A DNA stretch of 64,000 bases from Ustilaginoidea virens (taxonomy: Eukaryota > Ascomycota > Sordariomycetes > Hypocreales > Clavicipitaceae): positions 2,108,001 through 2,172,000 of the forward strand of contig NC_057319.1 of NCBI RefSeq assembly GCF_000687475.1. The letters are read 5' to 3'. Below are positions 1-9,719 of this stretch, piece by piece. Made by a program: the position numbers and the translations under genes. The number at the start of each line of letters is the position of its first letter. Positions within the stretch are counted from its first letter, which is position 1. The notes beneath the pieces are model-generated. The model had not been told where the DNA came from. It saw only the letters and a list, made by a program, of their open reading frames with translations, and did no database searches.

Positions 1-2197
1 GTCGTTTGTTATATAGCATAGGTGATATAGCAAAAGTATCACCTTCTATAATATCCAGGCATTTAGCTGGATTAGGTATCGCATCTTTAGAAGGTCTTCT
101 AATCTTTTTAGCCTGTATATAGGCTAGGCAGCGAAAATCAGCATCTTTAACCTTATTAAGGTTAGGAAGACCAGGGGTATTAGCATAAGTCTTTTTAAGT
201 AGCTGAATACCTATATGCCCTAGCCGTATATGCCAAATGCCGGCTAACTGTAATAGCTTCTGGTATTCTGTATCAGTGGCTATAGGGGCAGGAGTAGGGG
301 TAGTAGGGTTAGTAACCTCTATAGGGTCTTCGCTAGTCGTAATAGCGGAAGGTTGGGTGGTAGGGCTAGTAGCCTCTACGGGTTCCTTACTAGTTGCAGT
401 AGTAGGAACGGGGGTAATAGTGGTATCCTTAGGATCACTATAATCAGTAGGGTTAGTAGGGCTGGGGACCTCTACTGTTATACTATTAGTAACAGTATAA
501 TGGCTATAAGGTTGATGTAGTAGTGGTATGTTTATTCCTTTCTGTGGAAGGAAAAAGCCGTATTTATCAAAGTTAAAAATGCCGATGCATTTACGGCTTG
601 CTGACCAAAGCTGATTTTTAATTAGTACCCCTTTAGCGGCATAGTGCTTTACACCGCTAATAATGTTAATATCCAAGGTAGGAATATATAGTGCATTCTT
701 GAGCTCTATAATACCCCATTTGGTGGGATTAACGCCCTGTAGCACAGTAAATCGTGCTGTGCCCCAACCAGTAGGGCAAATAGGGCCACCACCAATAGTA
801 ATTACAGGCTTATCATCCTTCTCAAAATAGTGAAAAGTAGTGAAATGCTTCTTATCATTAACAATATGACAAGTAGAGCCTGTATCGTAAAGAAGGGCAT
901 CCTTCGGGGTCCTACCGCCTGATTTAGCATTATAGCTTATAGCTAAGGGCTGGTTATCAGTGGATATAGTGGTAGAAGAAGAGGAATAGGATATATTGGT
1001 ATCCTGGGTATTATAGTTGCCTATAATAAAGGCCTCAACATCTTGCTGTTTGCTGTTATTATTGGAGTCTTGTTTCTTCTTCTGTTGCTGCTTCTTTTTC
1101 CTATTATTAGTAGAATTATTCTTGCTATTATTAGTAGTGGAAGCGGCATTAGCAGACCCTTTATTCTTAGAGTCTTTAGAAGCCTTAAGCTGCTTGGGGT
1201 TATTATTAGCAGCCACCTTATTAGACCCTTTAGAACGCTATTCTTCTAGTAGGTCAACCATAAAATACTAGAGGTTAAATTTGCTGCTGTTAATAATACC
1301 TTGGGCGCTATAAGCCCTAATCATAGAGCGTTGGCGTTCCGTCCAGCGGGTAAATACCCCCTCTATAGCCTATAGATACTAGTTAACTTAGTCGAAAGAG
1401 TCGATCTTAGAACTTAAGATTCTGAGGCGAGAAATATAGCTATTAAATTCGCTATTAAAAGCCTCCAAAGTGCCTTTATAACCGGTAAATATAAGAGTGT
1501 GAAAAGTAGGGTATAAGTATGCCCGCTGTACTTCTGGTGAGTGGAAATACTGGGCCATTAGTAAAAGGTAGGCTTCCTCTGGGTCATTACACCAGTCTAT
1601 AGCCTCTGCAGCTTCTTCACCACAGCTATTCTTTAGCATTAGTAGTAGAAGTGCCTGCTCAGACTCATTAAAGTGCCTTGCTATAGAGGGGTCGTTAATA
1701 AAGTTAGCTATTTTAAAGGCCCTAAGTTGTATTGTAAGGGCCTGCTTCCACTGGTCGAAATTATAGGGGCTTTTTAGCTTTTGGGACTTCTTAAAGCGGT
1801 TGGCAGTCTTAGCTAATTCCTTAATAGCCCCATCACTAATTTGGTTGGTGATAGTTATTAGTAGCGTTGTATAAATAGGCTCTTTACCCTTATATTTTAT
1901 AGGGGTAGAAGGTTGGTCGATTTCCATAACGTCAGCTTCACTATCATCATCCTTAGTGGTAGTCTTAGTGGAAGGTCCAGCTTTAGTAGCTTTAGTAGGC
2001 TTCTTATTAGTAGCCTGGGTAGCCTGGGTAGCCTGGGAATCGTTATTTTGCCTACTAACTAGGCCCTGTATAAGGTCAGTTAGTATATTCATCTGGGACT
2101 TCATATCGTCCATATCCAGCTGTAATTGTGTATTAGTATCAACTTCAGTATCGGATTCAGGGACCTTATAGGATCCTGACTCTGCCATAGTGGGCAA
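1..2197 (-). pseudogene. copia-1 gag-pol (capsid, protease, pre-integrase), partial and lightly mutated
   Basis: The ATG at 2197 opens 269 uninterrupted codons (to 1388) of copia-type Gag. They have an acidic N terminus, Thr/Lys-rich tracts near residues 55-85, and the capsid-like core typical of UBN2-type gag. In the same frame a few TAA/TAG stops fall between about 1250 and 1390, at probable Gln codons. The frame then reads openly to the edge, through a Lys/Gln/Asn-rich linker. The protease active site DTGST is intact at 872-886. The pre-integrase motif WHIRLGH is at 215-235, followed by a Cys and Asn-Pro-Ala-Lys-Cys zinc-type region. One continuous gag-pol frame is usual for copia. The stops probably disable it, but the decay is slight compared with every neighbouring element. 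Confidence 0.85.
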
Positions 2198-2487
2198 GAA
2201 GGTTTTAAAAATCCGTTGAAAAATGGTGCCGATAGTTATAAGAACAGAGGAATAACTAGCTGAATAGCTAGCAAAATAGTCGAATAATTGATAAAATAAC
2301 TAGTAAAATAGTCGAGTAACTGGTAAAATAGCCGGTAAAATAGTCTAATAACTAGCAGGATAGCCAGTATATATAGTAGCTAGTAGCCTACTATAAAAAG
2401 TAACCGCAGAATATAGCGGTCGGTCTCAATATAAGAGCACAAATGCCGTAGGCGTTGTGCAAGTCCAGAATATAGCGTTAGTATTCA

Positions 2488-2910
2488 AGGTGCCTATGTG
2501 GTGCCGTAATATAAAGGTGCCGTAAGTGCCGTAAGTGCCGTGGGTACCGTAGGTGCCGTGAGTGCTATAGGTGCCGTAATATAAAAGGTGCCGTAAGTAC
2601 CGTACCAAAAATGCTATAAGTGGAAGAGTATAACAGGTGCCGTACAGTGCAGTGGGTGTCGTGCACTAGGTGCAAAAGTGTTATACAGTGGTATAGTGTG
2701 ATAAATATCACACTATAAAATCCGTAGGTGCCGTAGGTTACTCCGAAAATAACGTAAGGTTACGCTAAAAGTGCCGTGAGGTTACACCGTAAGTTGCCGT
2801 TAGGTACGCCGTTGATTGCCGCAGGGTAATGCCGTAGGTAACAAAAGGTAAGCCAAAGGTGATAATAGGTAAGCCAAAGTTAATAAGGGTAAGCCAAAGA
2901 TACCAAAGGA
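2488..2910. repeat. Short tandem repeats in the copia-1 leader
   Basis: Between the LTR and gag of copia-1 the sequence is made of degenerate copies of a roughly 10-bp unit, GTGCCGTAAG and variants (about 2488-2850). They are followed by three copies of GGTAAGCCAAAG-type repeats (about 2846-2905). The small reading frames here (for example 2426-2608 and 2765-2959) only translate the repeat, and I do not regard them as genes. The copia-2 leader does not show the same block. Confidence 0.7.
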
Positions 2911-2990
2911 TAGCTATATTAGTAGTACTAATAAGCAAAAGAGACCAAGGGGTGAACACAGAAGAGGTAGGGTAAAAACAAAGAAGTAAA

Positions 2991-3006
2991 ACCCGGGCTC
3001 ATAACC
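2991..3006 (-). promoter_or_regulatory. Primer-binding site of copia-1 (initiator tRNA-Met half)
   Basis: On the minus strand, GGTTATGAGCCCGGGT directly follows the LTR end. It is complementary to the anticodon stem-loop of initiator tRNA-Met (GGGCTCATAACC, with anticodon CAT). It is not complementary to a tRNA 3' end. Drosophila copia has a very similar site and is primed by a 5' half of initiator tRNA-Met. The same mode is inferred here. Confidence 0.75.
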
Positions 3007-3779
3007 TATTGCAATTCTCAAGGTCACTATAAAGCAAAGCCTTACTAGCTAGCTAGATAGCACAAGACTGTCTGCGACCTGTGAACTAATCTTAGTATAA
3101 ATACTAGATTTTTCACCAAGTCCTTAGACTATACAAGTGCTATAAAGCAGGGCAAGTGTAAAGGCAAGGCAAATATAAGATAACCAGAAACGCAGGGAAG
3201 GTGGAAGTTAAGAGGCATATAGTGCATTAACAGACTCGATTGTGCTGCCCTTCTACTATTTAGAAAGAAGGGGGAAAGCTATCCTATATATACACGAAGG
3301 AGGGGTGGGCCCAGACATCCAGGGTAGCCAGTAAGAGAGCTCCCCGTAATGCTCACTATGCCACGTATATGATACGTCAACAGCCCCACTATATCCAGCC
3401 TTTCCAACCACCCTAACCACCGCACTAGTAATTAGCCACCACGCTAGTGACTAACCACCACACTAGTGACTAACCACCACACTAGTGGACTAGCCACCAC
3501 ACTAGTGGGCCACCACGCTAATTTAGCAATGCCACACCACGCTAGTAGGCCGCTACCACGCTAGTAGGCAACCACGCTAATTTAGCAATGCCACACCTTT
3601 TCAACAAGGCCTACCTTACTTGATATATAGTAAATAATCTACTGAAAATCCTTAAGGTAAAAGGCAAAGGCCTAAGGTAATACTACCATAAGTCCAAGAG
3701 GCGGTATAAGGGCCAGAAGGTTAGTAGGCCAGTAAGGCATAAGGCCAGCAGCCTAGTAGGCTACTATAGGATTTTAACA
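3007..3779 (-). repeat. 5' LTR of copia-1 (LTR family A, about 773 bp)
   Basis: Read on the minus strand the LTR begins TGTTAAAATCC and ends GAATTGCAATA. Its limits are fixed by the primer-binding site on one side and by three other family A copies in the window with perfect 5-bp target duplications (17970-18707, 52003-52749, and the split copy 19087-54630). It contains a minisatellite of about 20 bp (CCACCACACTAGTGACTAA-like) at about 3410-3560, whose copy number differs between the LTRs. It should hold the element's promoter and polyadenylation signal. Confidence 0.88.
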
Positions 3780-4662
3780 ACCTTATAGAATTTAGCCTTA
3801 AGCTGGTTAATATAGCTAAGGTCCGGACCGATAATTAAGCAGTTATCTATATAGGTTATAATAAAGGTATACGTTCCTTTATTATAGTAGATAGTAGTAT
3901 TAGAAAGTAACGGCTTAAAACCCTCTTGTACTAAAAGGTCATTTAACCGTAACTGCTACTCGCGAGGGCCTTATTTTAACCTATATAAGGCTTTTTTTAA
4001 TAGAATGATTTATAATATAGAGGGGTTATATCTAACCTTAGTAAGTAAGGCTAGAAGTCGTTAATGCTATTGGTCAGACTATAAGGCTAGATTAAGTAAG
4101 AGTAGGCTTTCTGCAAATTCTAGAAAATTAGTTAGAATCTCCATATAAATCGTCTCTAGTAGTTCACTATTTAGAAAGGCACTAATAAAGTCGATCTACT
4201 CTATTTTCTAATTATTTACAGTAGTAAGAGTAAGGATAATCCTCTATATTGGTGGGATTGAAGTCGAGGCATAGGTCTCCGTAAAGTCTTGCCTAGATAC
4301 CTATATAAAGCCTTTAATAAATAATTGTGCTTTATATTTAACCGGGTTATTATTTATATTTTTCTTTATACGAAAAATAGGTCGGTTGCGTAATATCTTC
4401 CTATTAGTAGGAACACTAGCTTTTAGTATAAATTAGAAGACATTTAAGTCGATTAGTTGCTTAAATTCTGAAAATAAGGCTTTAACCTAGCTATCCTTAT
4501 ATAGGTTATGTAAGACTTCCTTCTAGCTATTAGGTATACCTTCTGGGGCCTATTTTGCAGCCTTAATCTTCGCTGCACAGAAAATATCGTATATTTGCTA
4601 GTAAAAAGCATAGGAAGGGGGGAAATCCTATATAGGAGCCTCTAGGGGGCTGTCTAGGTACC

Positions 4663-4740
4663 TAAAAATGCCGTTGTTTTTCGGCTGGGTAGGTAGGAAC
4701 CCGAAAATGCCGTCGTTTTCCGGCTGGGTGGGTAGGAAAA
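4663..4740. repeat. Tandem duplication of about 41 bp within copia-2
   Basis: Two adjacent near-identical copies contain AAAATGCCGT and CGGCTGGGT(A/G)GGTAGGAA. They lie in the part of pol between integrase and RT. The duplication is local and the second copy differs at a few C/T or G/A positions. Confidence 0.6.
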
Positions 4741-5358
4741 TACCCTATTAGTTAGCTTATAGGCCAGAAAGTGACCTATAGTATCTGTAATTTAGGATAC
4801 CTTATACGTCTTATATCTATGGCTATATTCTTCCTCGAATTTTACCTCTAATAGCTATAATCTAATATAGCTAAATAGGCAATTTTTCTAATACTTAAAA
4901 TATTTTCTCCTATAGTCTTTTATTTAAGGCGATATTTAGACTCTTGAATTTCAGATATTCTAGTATAGGCAACGTTTTACTATAGTGAAATGCTGCATTT
5001 ATTAGGAAGCCGGGCGAAAAGGCAGAATCTATTCTATTGGAAAGTCGCAGAAAATTAGTATATATAGGGCTTTAAGATTCGGACTACTAAAAATTTGTTG
5101 TATAGGGCGAGTCAGAATTTTCATATATATAGGGTATGCCTACTTTTATGACGGATTAGGAAAATCTCTAAGATTGAGATTCCTAGTAATAAGCGCTTTC
5201 TGTATTTCCTAGTATTTATAGCCTTTTTATATGGGAAAAGGCTGTATTTTCCTTAGCCGGTGAAAAAGGACCGTTTTGCTTAAGCTGAAAAGCTGAGTTA
5301 GGCTAAAGCGATTTAGAATCGAAAGACGGCGAATTACTAGGAAATATTATAGAATGCT

Positions 5359-5535
5359 ATAGTAGGCCCATTAGGTGTGGTGGGCCCACTGGTTGTAGCA
5401 GGCCTATTGGTGATGGTGGGCCTACTGGTTGTAGTAGGCCTGTGACCTATTGTGGATCTGTATGCTATATTAGGCCCATTAGTTGTGGTAGGCCTGTGGG
5501 CTGTATTAGATCTATAGCTTATAGTAGGCTTATGC
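5359..5535. repeat. Short tandem repeats in the copia-2 pol linker
   Basis: There are several degenerate copies of an 18-20 bp unit around TAGGCCCATTAGTTGTGG, GGGCCCACTGGTTGTAG and related forms. The region lies between integrase and RT, where copia polyproteins have a variable low-complexity linker. Confidence 0.6.
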
Positions 5536-8500
5536 CTTCGATTAAGCCTATATCGTCGGTCTTAGACGAAATAGGTATATTTAGGCGAGGCGACTTCTAA
5601 ATAGGCTCTTCTAAAGCAATTTGGTTATTATTTACCCCCTCTAAATTAGAAGGCGATTAAAAATCAAAAGTGCCCTTTAGGCCACTTAAAATAAGGCCTA
5701 TTCCTTTATTTTAGTAAGTAAAGGTAATAAAAGAGGTCTTAGTAACGACCCGGCAATATAGAATATAGACGAGGTAGGTGCTATTACTTAGTATAGCTAG
5801 TAACCTACCTGACTCGGTCTGGGGGGCCAGCTTGTAGCTAATGACCTGTTTTTCTAGAGGGATTAGCATTTTTATAGCCGCACTAATAACCCTAAAGCTA
5901 GTAAGGTCGGGTAGGTAGTAGTATATAATTTCCGGAAAGTCCTTCTTTAATTCCTCGAAAGGTAATAAGGAACGGTTTATAACTGCTATTAGATTTACTA
6001 AGGTAATAATACTAAGAATTATTATAGACTAAAAGTAAGAAGGTAACCGAGACTAAAGTATAGTAGCTCTAAGTCGGTTAACGATAACCTATATAGAGCG
6101 TTCTGCTAACCTATTTTGCTTATAAATATAAGGGGAAGAGGTTAAAAAATCTATGCCCTTAAGAGCTAGTTAGGCTGTAATAATATTGTTGATTTCTTTG
6201 CCACTATTATAGTGGAATTAAATAGCTGATTTGCCGTAGCGATTCCTAAGACCTTAGAAGAACCCCTATAATACTAGGAATACTATGGGTCCTTCCTTAA
6301 TGGGTAGTAAATATACCTAACGGAAGCATGATTTCCGGTCTACTAAAATAAGGCAAATAGGGCATTTGTTGTATAAAAGAGGATTAATTTAGAAAATATT
6401 ACCCTCTATAATATCCAAACAGTACATCGGGTCTAGTATAGCCCCTAATGTAAAACGCCGTACTAACTTCGCCTTTTTATAGGCGATATAGTTAAAATCA
6501 GAATCCTTTACCTTACTGAGATTAGGTAACCCTATAGTTGATGCATAAGTTTTCTTTAAAAGTTGGATTCTAATGTGCCTAAGCCGGATATGCTAAAGTC
6601 CGGCTAGTAATAGCAGCTTTTGATATGCTGTATTAGCTGCTAGGGCTGGCTTAAGGGTGACCGGGGCCCTCTATAGTAGTTAGGCTATATTGGGAATAGT
6701 AGCCTCTATTGGTACTACCGAAAAACCAGGACTAGCTGGTGGATATAGAAGGTCCGAGTCAGCTAGTAGGGTAGGTAAATCCTCTAATAGGGGATATTCC
6801 TCGTATTTTTCTAGGTTGGCTAAAGCGGGTATTTCGACCGAAATATTATATAAAGCCGGATAATTTTAGCTAGTATAGTATAAAAATAGCAAATCTACCC
6901 CTTTCTATTGTAAAAAGAAGCTATACTTCTTAAAATTAAGAAGCCTAATGCACTTATTATTACTATTAATTAGGCTTTGGCCCTGAATACTGCTACGATT
7001 CAGATAGTATTTAATGCCGCTAAAGATATTAATATTAAAAGCTGGTATAAAGAGGGCGTTGGTTAGCTCTAAGGTGCCCCACTAAAGTAGGTTAGTGCCC
7101 TATAGTACGGTAAAACGCGCTATGCCCTACCTATTAGGCTTAATTGGGCCACTACCTATACTAATAACTAGTCTGTTTCCGGTATAGTGTTAGAAGTAGG
7201 TAAAGTGCTTTTTATCGTTGATAATATATACCGTAGAACCAGTATCGTAAAGTAAAGAATCTATTAGCGTTTTCCCACCGGATTATGCACTATAACTAGT
7301 AGCTAAAAATTGTATATATTCGCGGTCCTAGAAGGAAGAATAGGCTGTCTTACTAGGTATAAGACTTAGAGTATTATAATTCCCTAATATAAAGGAATTA
7401 ATAGTCTTTTCCTTTTTGTCGGTCTTTTATAGGGTATCTGCTTTATTAGCTAAATCTTTTTTTTCTTTATTCTTCTTCTTATTTTCCGGCTTGCCTTATA
7501 TGGCTGAAGAAGACCCTTATTAGGTAAAAGACCCCTATTTCTTTTTATTAGCGTTAGTAGTAGTATTTTTACCACCTTTGCTAGTATTATTACTAGCCGA
7601 TTTGCTACTATTATTAGTGTTAGTAATAGCACCCTTAACCTTTGCAAGGTGGGTAGTAGCCCTTACTACTAATGACCCTTTAATGCGTTATTCTTCTAGT
7701 AAATTAACTATATAAAATTGCAGGTTAATATTTAATGTATTTCCTTGAGTATAGGCGATTCTCATCATTATACGGTGCTATTCTGCCTACTGAAAAAAGA
7801 CCCCTTCTACAGTATGTAAATACTGGCTGATTTAGTTAAAAGGTTGTATATAGGAGCCTAAAATTTGCAGCCTAGATAGGTAGCTATTAAAGGAGGCATT
7901 AAAAGATTCTAAGGTACCTTTATAGCCTGTAAAATTTGGTTGATAGAAGGCAGGGTATAGGTAGGTCTGCTATACGTCAGATAAGTAAGAATACTATTTG
8001 GTAAGTAACATAAAGGCTGACTCTAGGTCAGTATACTAGTTAATAGCAGCAGCTGGTCCTTCTGTGCAACTATTCTTAATAAGTAATAGTAAAAGTGCTT
8101 GCTCTAAATCGTTAAAATGGCTAGCAATAGAAGGTTCTTTGATAAATTTAGCGATATTAAGTGCCCTAAGTTGAATTATAAGGGCCTGTTTCTATTAGTC
8201 GAAGTTGGATGCCCCTTTTAGCTTTTGAGATTCCTAGAATCCGTTAGCTGTTTTAGTTAGTTCCTTAATAGCTATAGCGCTGATTTGGCTGCTAATACTG
8301 GCTAGAACCGGCAGGGGTTGCTACTAGGCTTTAGGTAGTAACGTATTTCCCTTACCTACAGGGGTTTGGAAGGTATCTATATCTATTATGTCTTATGATA
8401 GTAGGCTAGCAATAGGCTTGGCTAGTCTGTCTACTAAAGTGCCTATTTTATTAGCTAAAAAATCGATTTTAGAATTTATTCGATTAAATTTATAGTTAAA

Positions 8501-8903
8501 TTCTTTTTTTATTTCCTATTATTTATCCTTAAGCTAGGTAATTTCCTAGTTATTATTAGATTCTTCTACTTCTGCCGTATAGCTTGAGTTATCGGTAGGA
8601 ATGTTTTGATTGGCTATTGTAGGAAGAGAAAAGGTGCCGGAATATCTTAAAAATGCGAAGAAAATCAAGACTAAAAATCTAGATAAAACTAGAAGAAAGC
8701 TGTATTAAGGAATAACTTTAGATAATCCTATTGCAAAAAGGATGTATTATAGCTTAGTGTGGTAGCTGGGTTCCTAAATCTAGGATGATTAGTCCTTTAC
8801 TGCAGATTAGTAATATCGTTAGTTTGATTTCTAGAAGATTAGCTACTAAATGCATTAAAATCCTAAGTTAGCGTAAAAATTCTTAAGCTAGGAGCCTTGA
8901 GAT

Positions 8904-8918
8904 ACCGGGCTTATAACC
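8904..8918 (-). promoter_or_regulatory. Primer-binding site of copia-2
   Basis: On the minus strand GGTTATAAGCCCGG directly follows the LTR end ...TTGCAATA. It differs from the copia-1 site by one G-to-A change in the part complementary to the initiator tRNA-Met anticodon loop. Confidence 0.65.
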
Positions 8919-9666
8919 TATTGCAAAATGGTGACTCAGGATACTATTAGAAAAGTATACTAAGTACCGATAGTGGCATATAAGGCGTTATAGAGTAAAA
9001 TAAAGAGCTGGTTAAAGATTTAAAGCGCACGAGAGGTTAACTAGAGCAAAGATATTAGGGAAATCTGATTCTAATTATTGGTAACTATTCTTACTAGAAA
9101 GAGGGAATTTTGGGCATATTTCTACTATCTTGAAAAAGTGGTTGAAAATAATGAAAAACCGTAAAAATAGCGAAAAACCCGACGAAAAGTCGGTCTGCCT
9201 AACCGTGCCCAGTCTGTGCCTAATATCCTACCTAGTGCCTACCCAACCAAGCCCAGTGGCTTATAGCGGTGTGCCGGATGCCCTATAACAGCCTGTCGTA
9301 TGGGCCGGAAGCCCTATATCGGTCTGCCGTACGGGCCGGAATCCCTATATCGGTATGCCGTAAAGGCTCGATACAGCAGGTGACTGTATGTAGAAGGCCG
9401 AAAGTGCTGATTTGCCCATTTGGTAATCCCATAGAAATGCGCCGCCTGTTGTGGGCCCTGTGGCCCACTGTGACCGGCCGCTGTGGCCGGATGTGGGTCG
9501 CTGTACCGGTGCCGTGACCGGCGCTGTGGCCCACTGTAATCGGCGTTATGGGGCGCTGTGCCCCACTATAGCGCCTGGTATAGCCACCGCGATATCTCAA
9601 CGTAGAGACGTCGTACGGTGGCGAGACCAGTACCAAAATATAGCTAAAAAGGCGCTGATTTCAACA
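8919..9666 (-). repeat. 5' LTR of copia-2 (748 bp) with a GC-rich core
   Basis: Read on the minus strand it starts TGTTGAAATC and ends CATTTTGCAATA, so both ends resemble family A, but the body is unrelated. About 9180-9600 is GC-rich and still full of CpG, TpG and CpA. It is built of repeated short words (CTGTGGCC, GCCCACTGT, CCGTACGGGCCGGA). The small reading frames here (9269-9517, 9283-9636 and 9451-9696) come from this repeat composition and are not supported as genes. Confidence 0.78.
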
Positions 9667-9719
9667 GATTATAACGTTAGATACCACCCTTATTAGTAAT
9701 AGTGATAATGGCCTGGCTT

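Larger units (their letters stand above)
1..3779 (-). mobile_element. Ty1/copia retrotransposon copia-1, 5' part, runs off the left edge
   Basis: A minus-strand copia element. From right to left it shows a 5' LTR (3007-3779), a primer-binding site (2991-3006), a repeat-rich leader of about 0.8 kb, and gag-pol with capsid, protease and the GAG-pre-integrase region. Integrase, RT and the 3' LTR lie outside the window. Directly right of the LTR begins copia-2 reverse-transcriptase sequence, so copia-1 most likely inserted into copia-2. The other junction and its target duplication cannot be seen. This is the least decayed element in the window. Confidence 0.88.
3780..8625 (-). pseudogene. copia-2 gag-pol, decayed
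   Basis: The gag start aligns with that of copia-1 near 8623, where ATG has become ATA. Recognisable parts are Gag (about 8600-7850), a Lys/Asn-rich linker (about 7700-7450), the pre-integrase region (about 6600-6400) and the integrase core end (about 6070-6200, PYIYKQNRLAERSI-like). A repeat-coded linker follows (5359-5535), and the RT runs up to the break. The RT catalytic motif reads YIDN at 3842-3853 instead of the usual YVDD, a G-to-A change on the coding strand. The stops I saw are TAA or TAG. Confidence 0.8.
3780..9666 (-). mobile_element. Ty1/copia retrotransposon copia-2, 5' part interrupted by copia-1
   Basis: From right to left: 5' LTR (8919-9666), primer-binding site of the same initiator-Met type (8904-8918), gag, protease, integrase and the start of RT. 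It is cut at 3779 by the copia-1 LTR. The layout and the gag, protease and linker sequences match copia-1 closely enough to be the same superfamily lineage, but the LTR is different in sequence. Decay is much heavier than in copia-1. The probable target duplication on the right is GATTA (9667-9671). The left one is outside the window. Confidence 0.85.

Noticed and set aside
2426..2959. Small minus-strand frames rich in Tyr-Gly-Thr and similar repeats
   Set aside because: They translate the short tandem repeats of the copia-1 leader.
9269..9696. Overlapping open frames on both strands in the GC-rich stretch
   Set aside because: They lie inside the copia-2 LTR and reflect its repeated GC-rich words. 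There is no domain-like sequence and no conserved partner.
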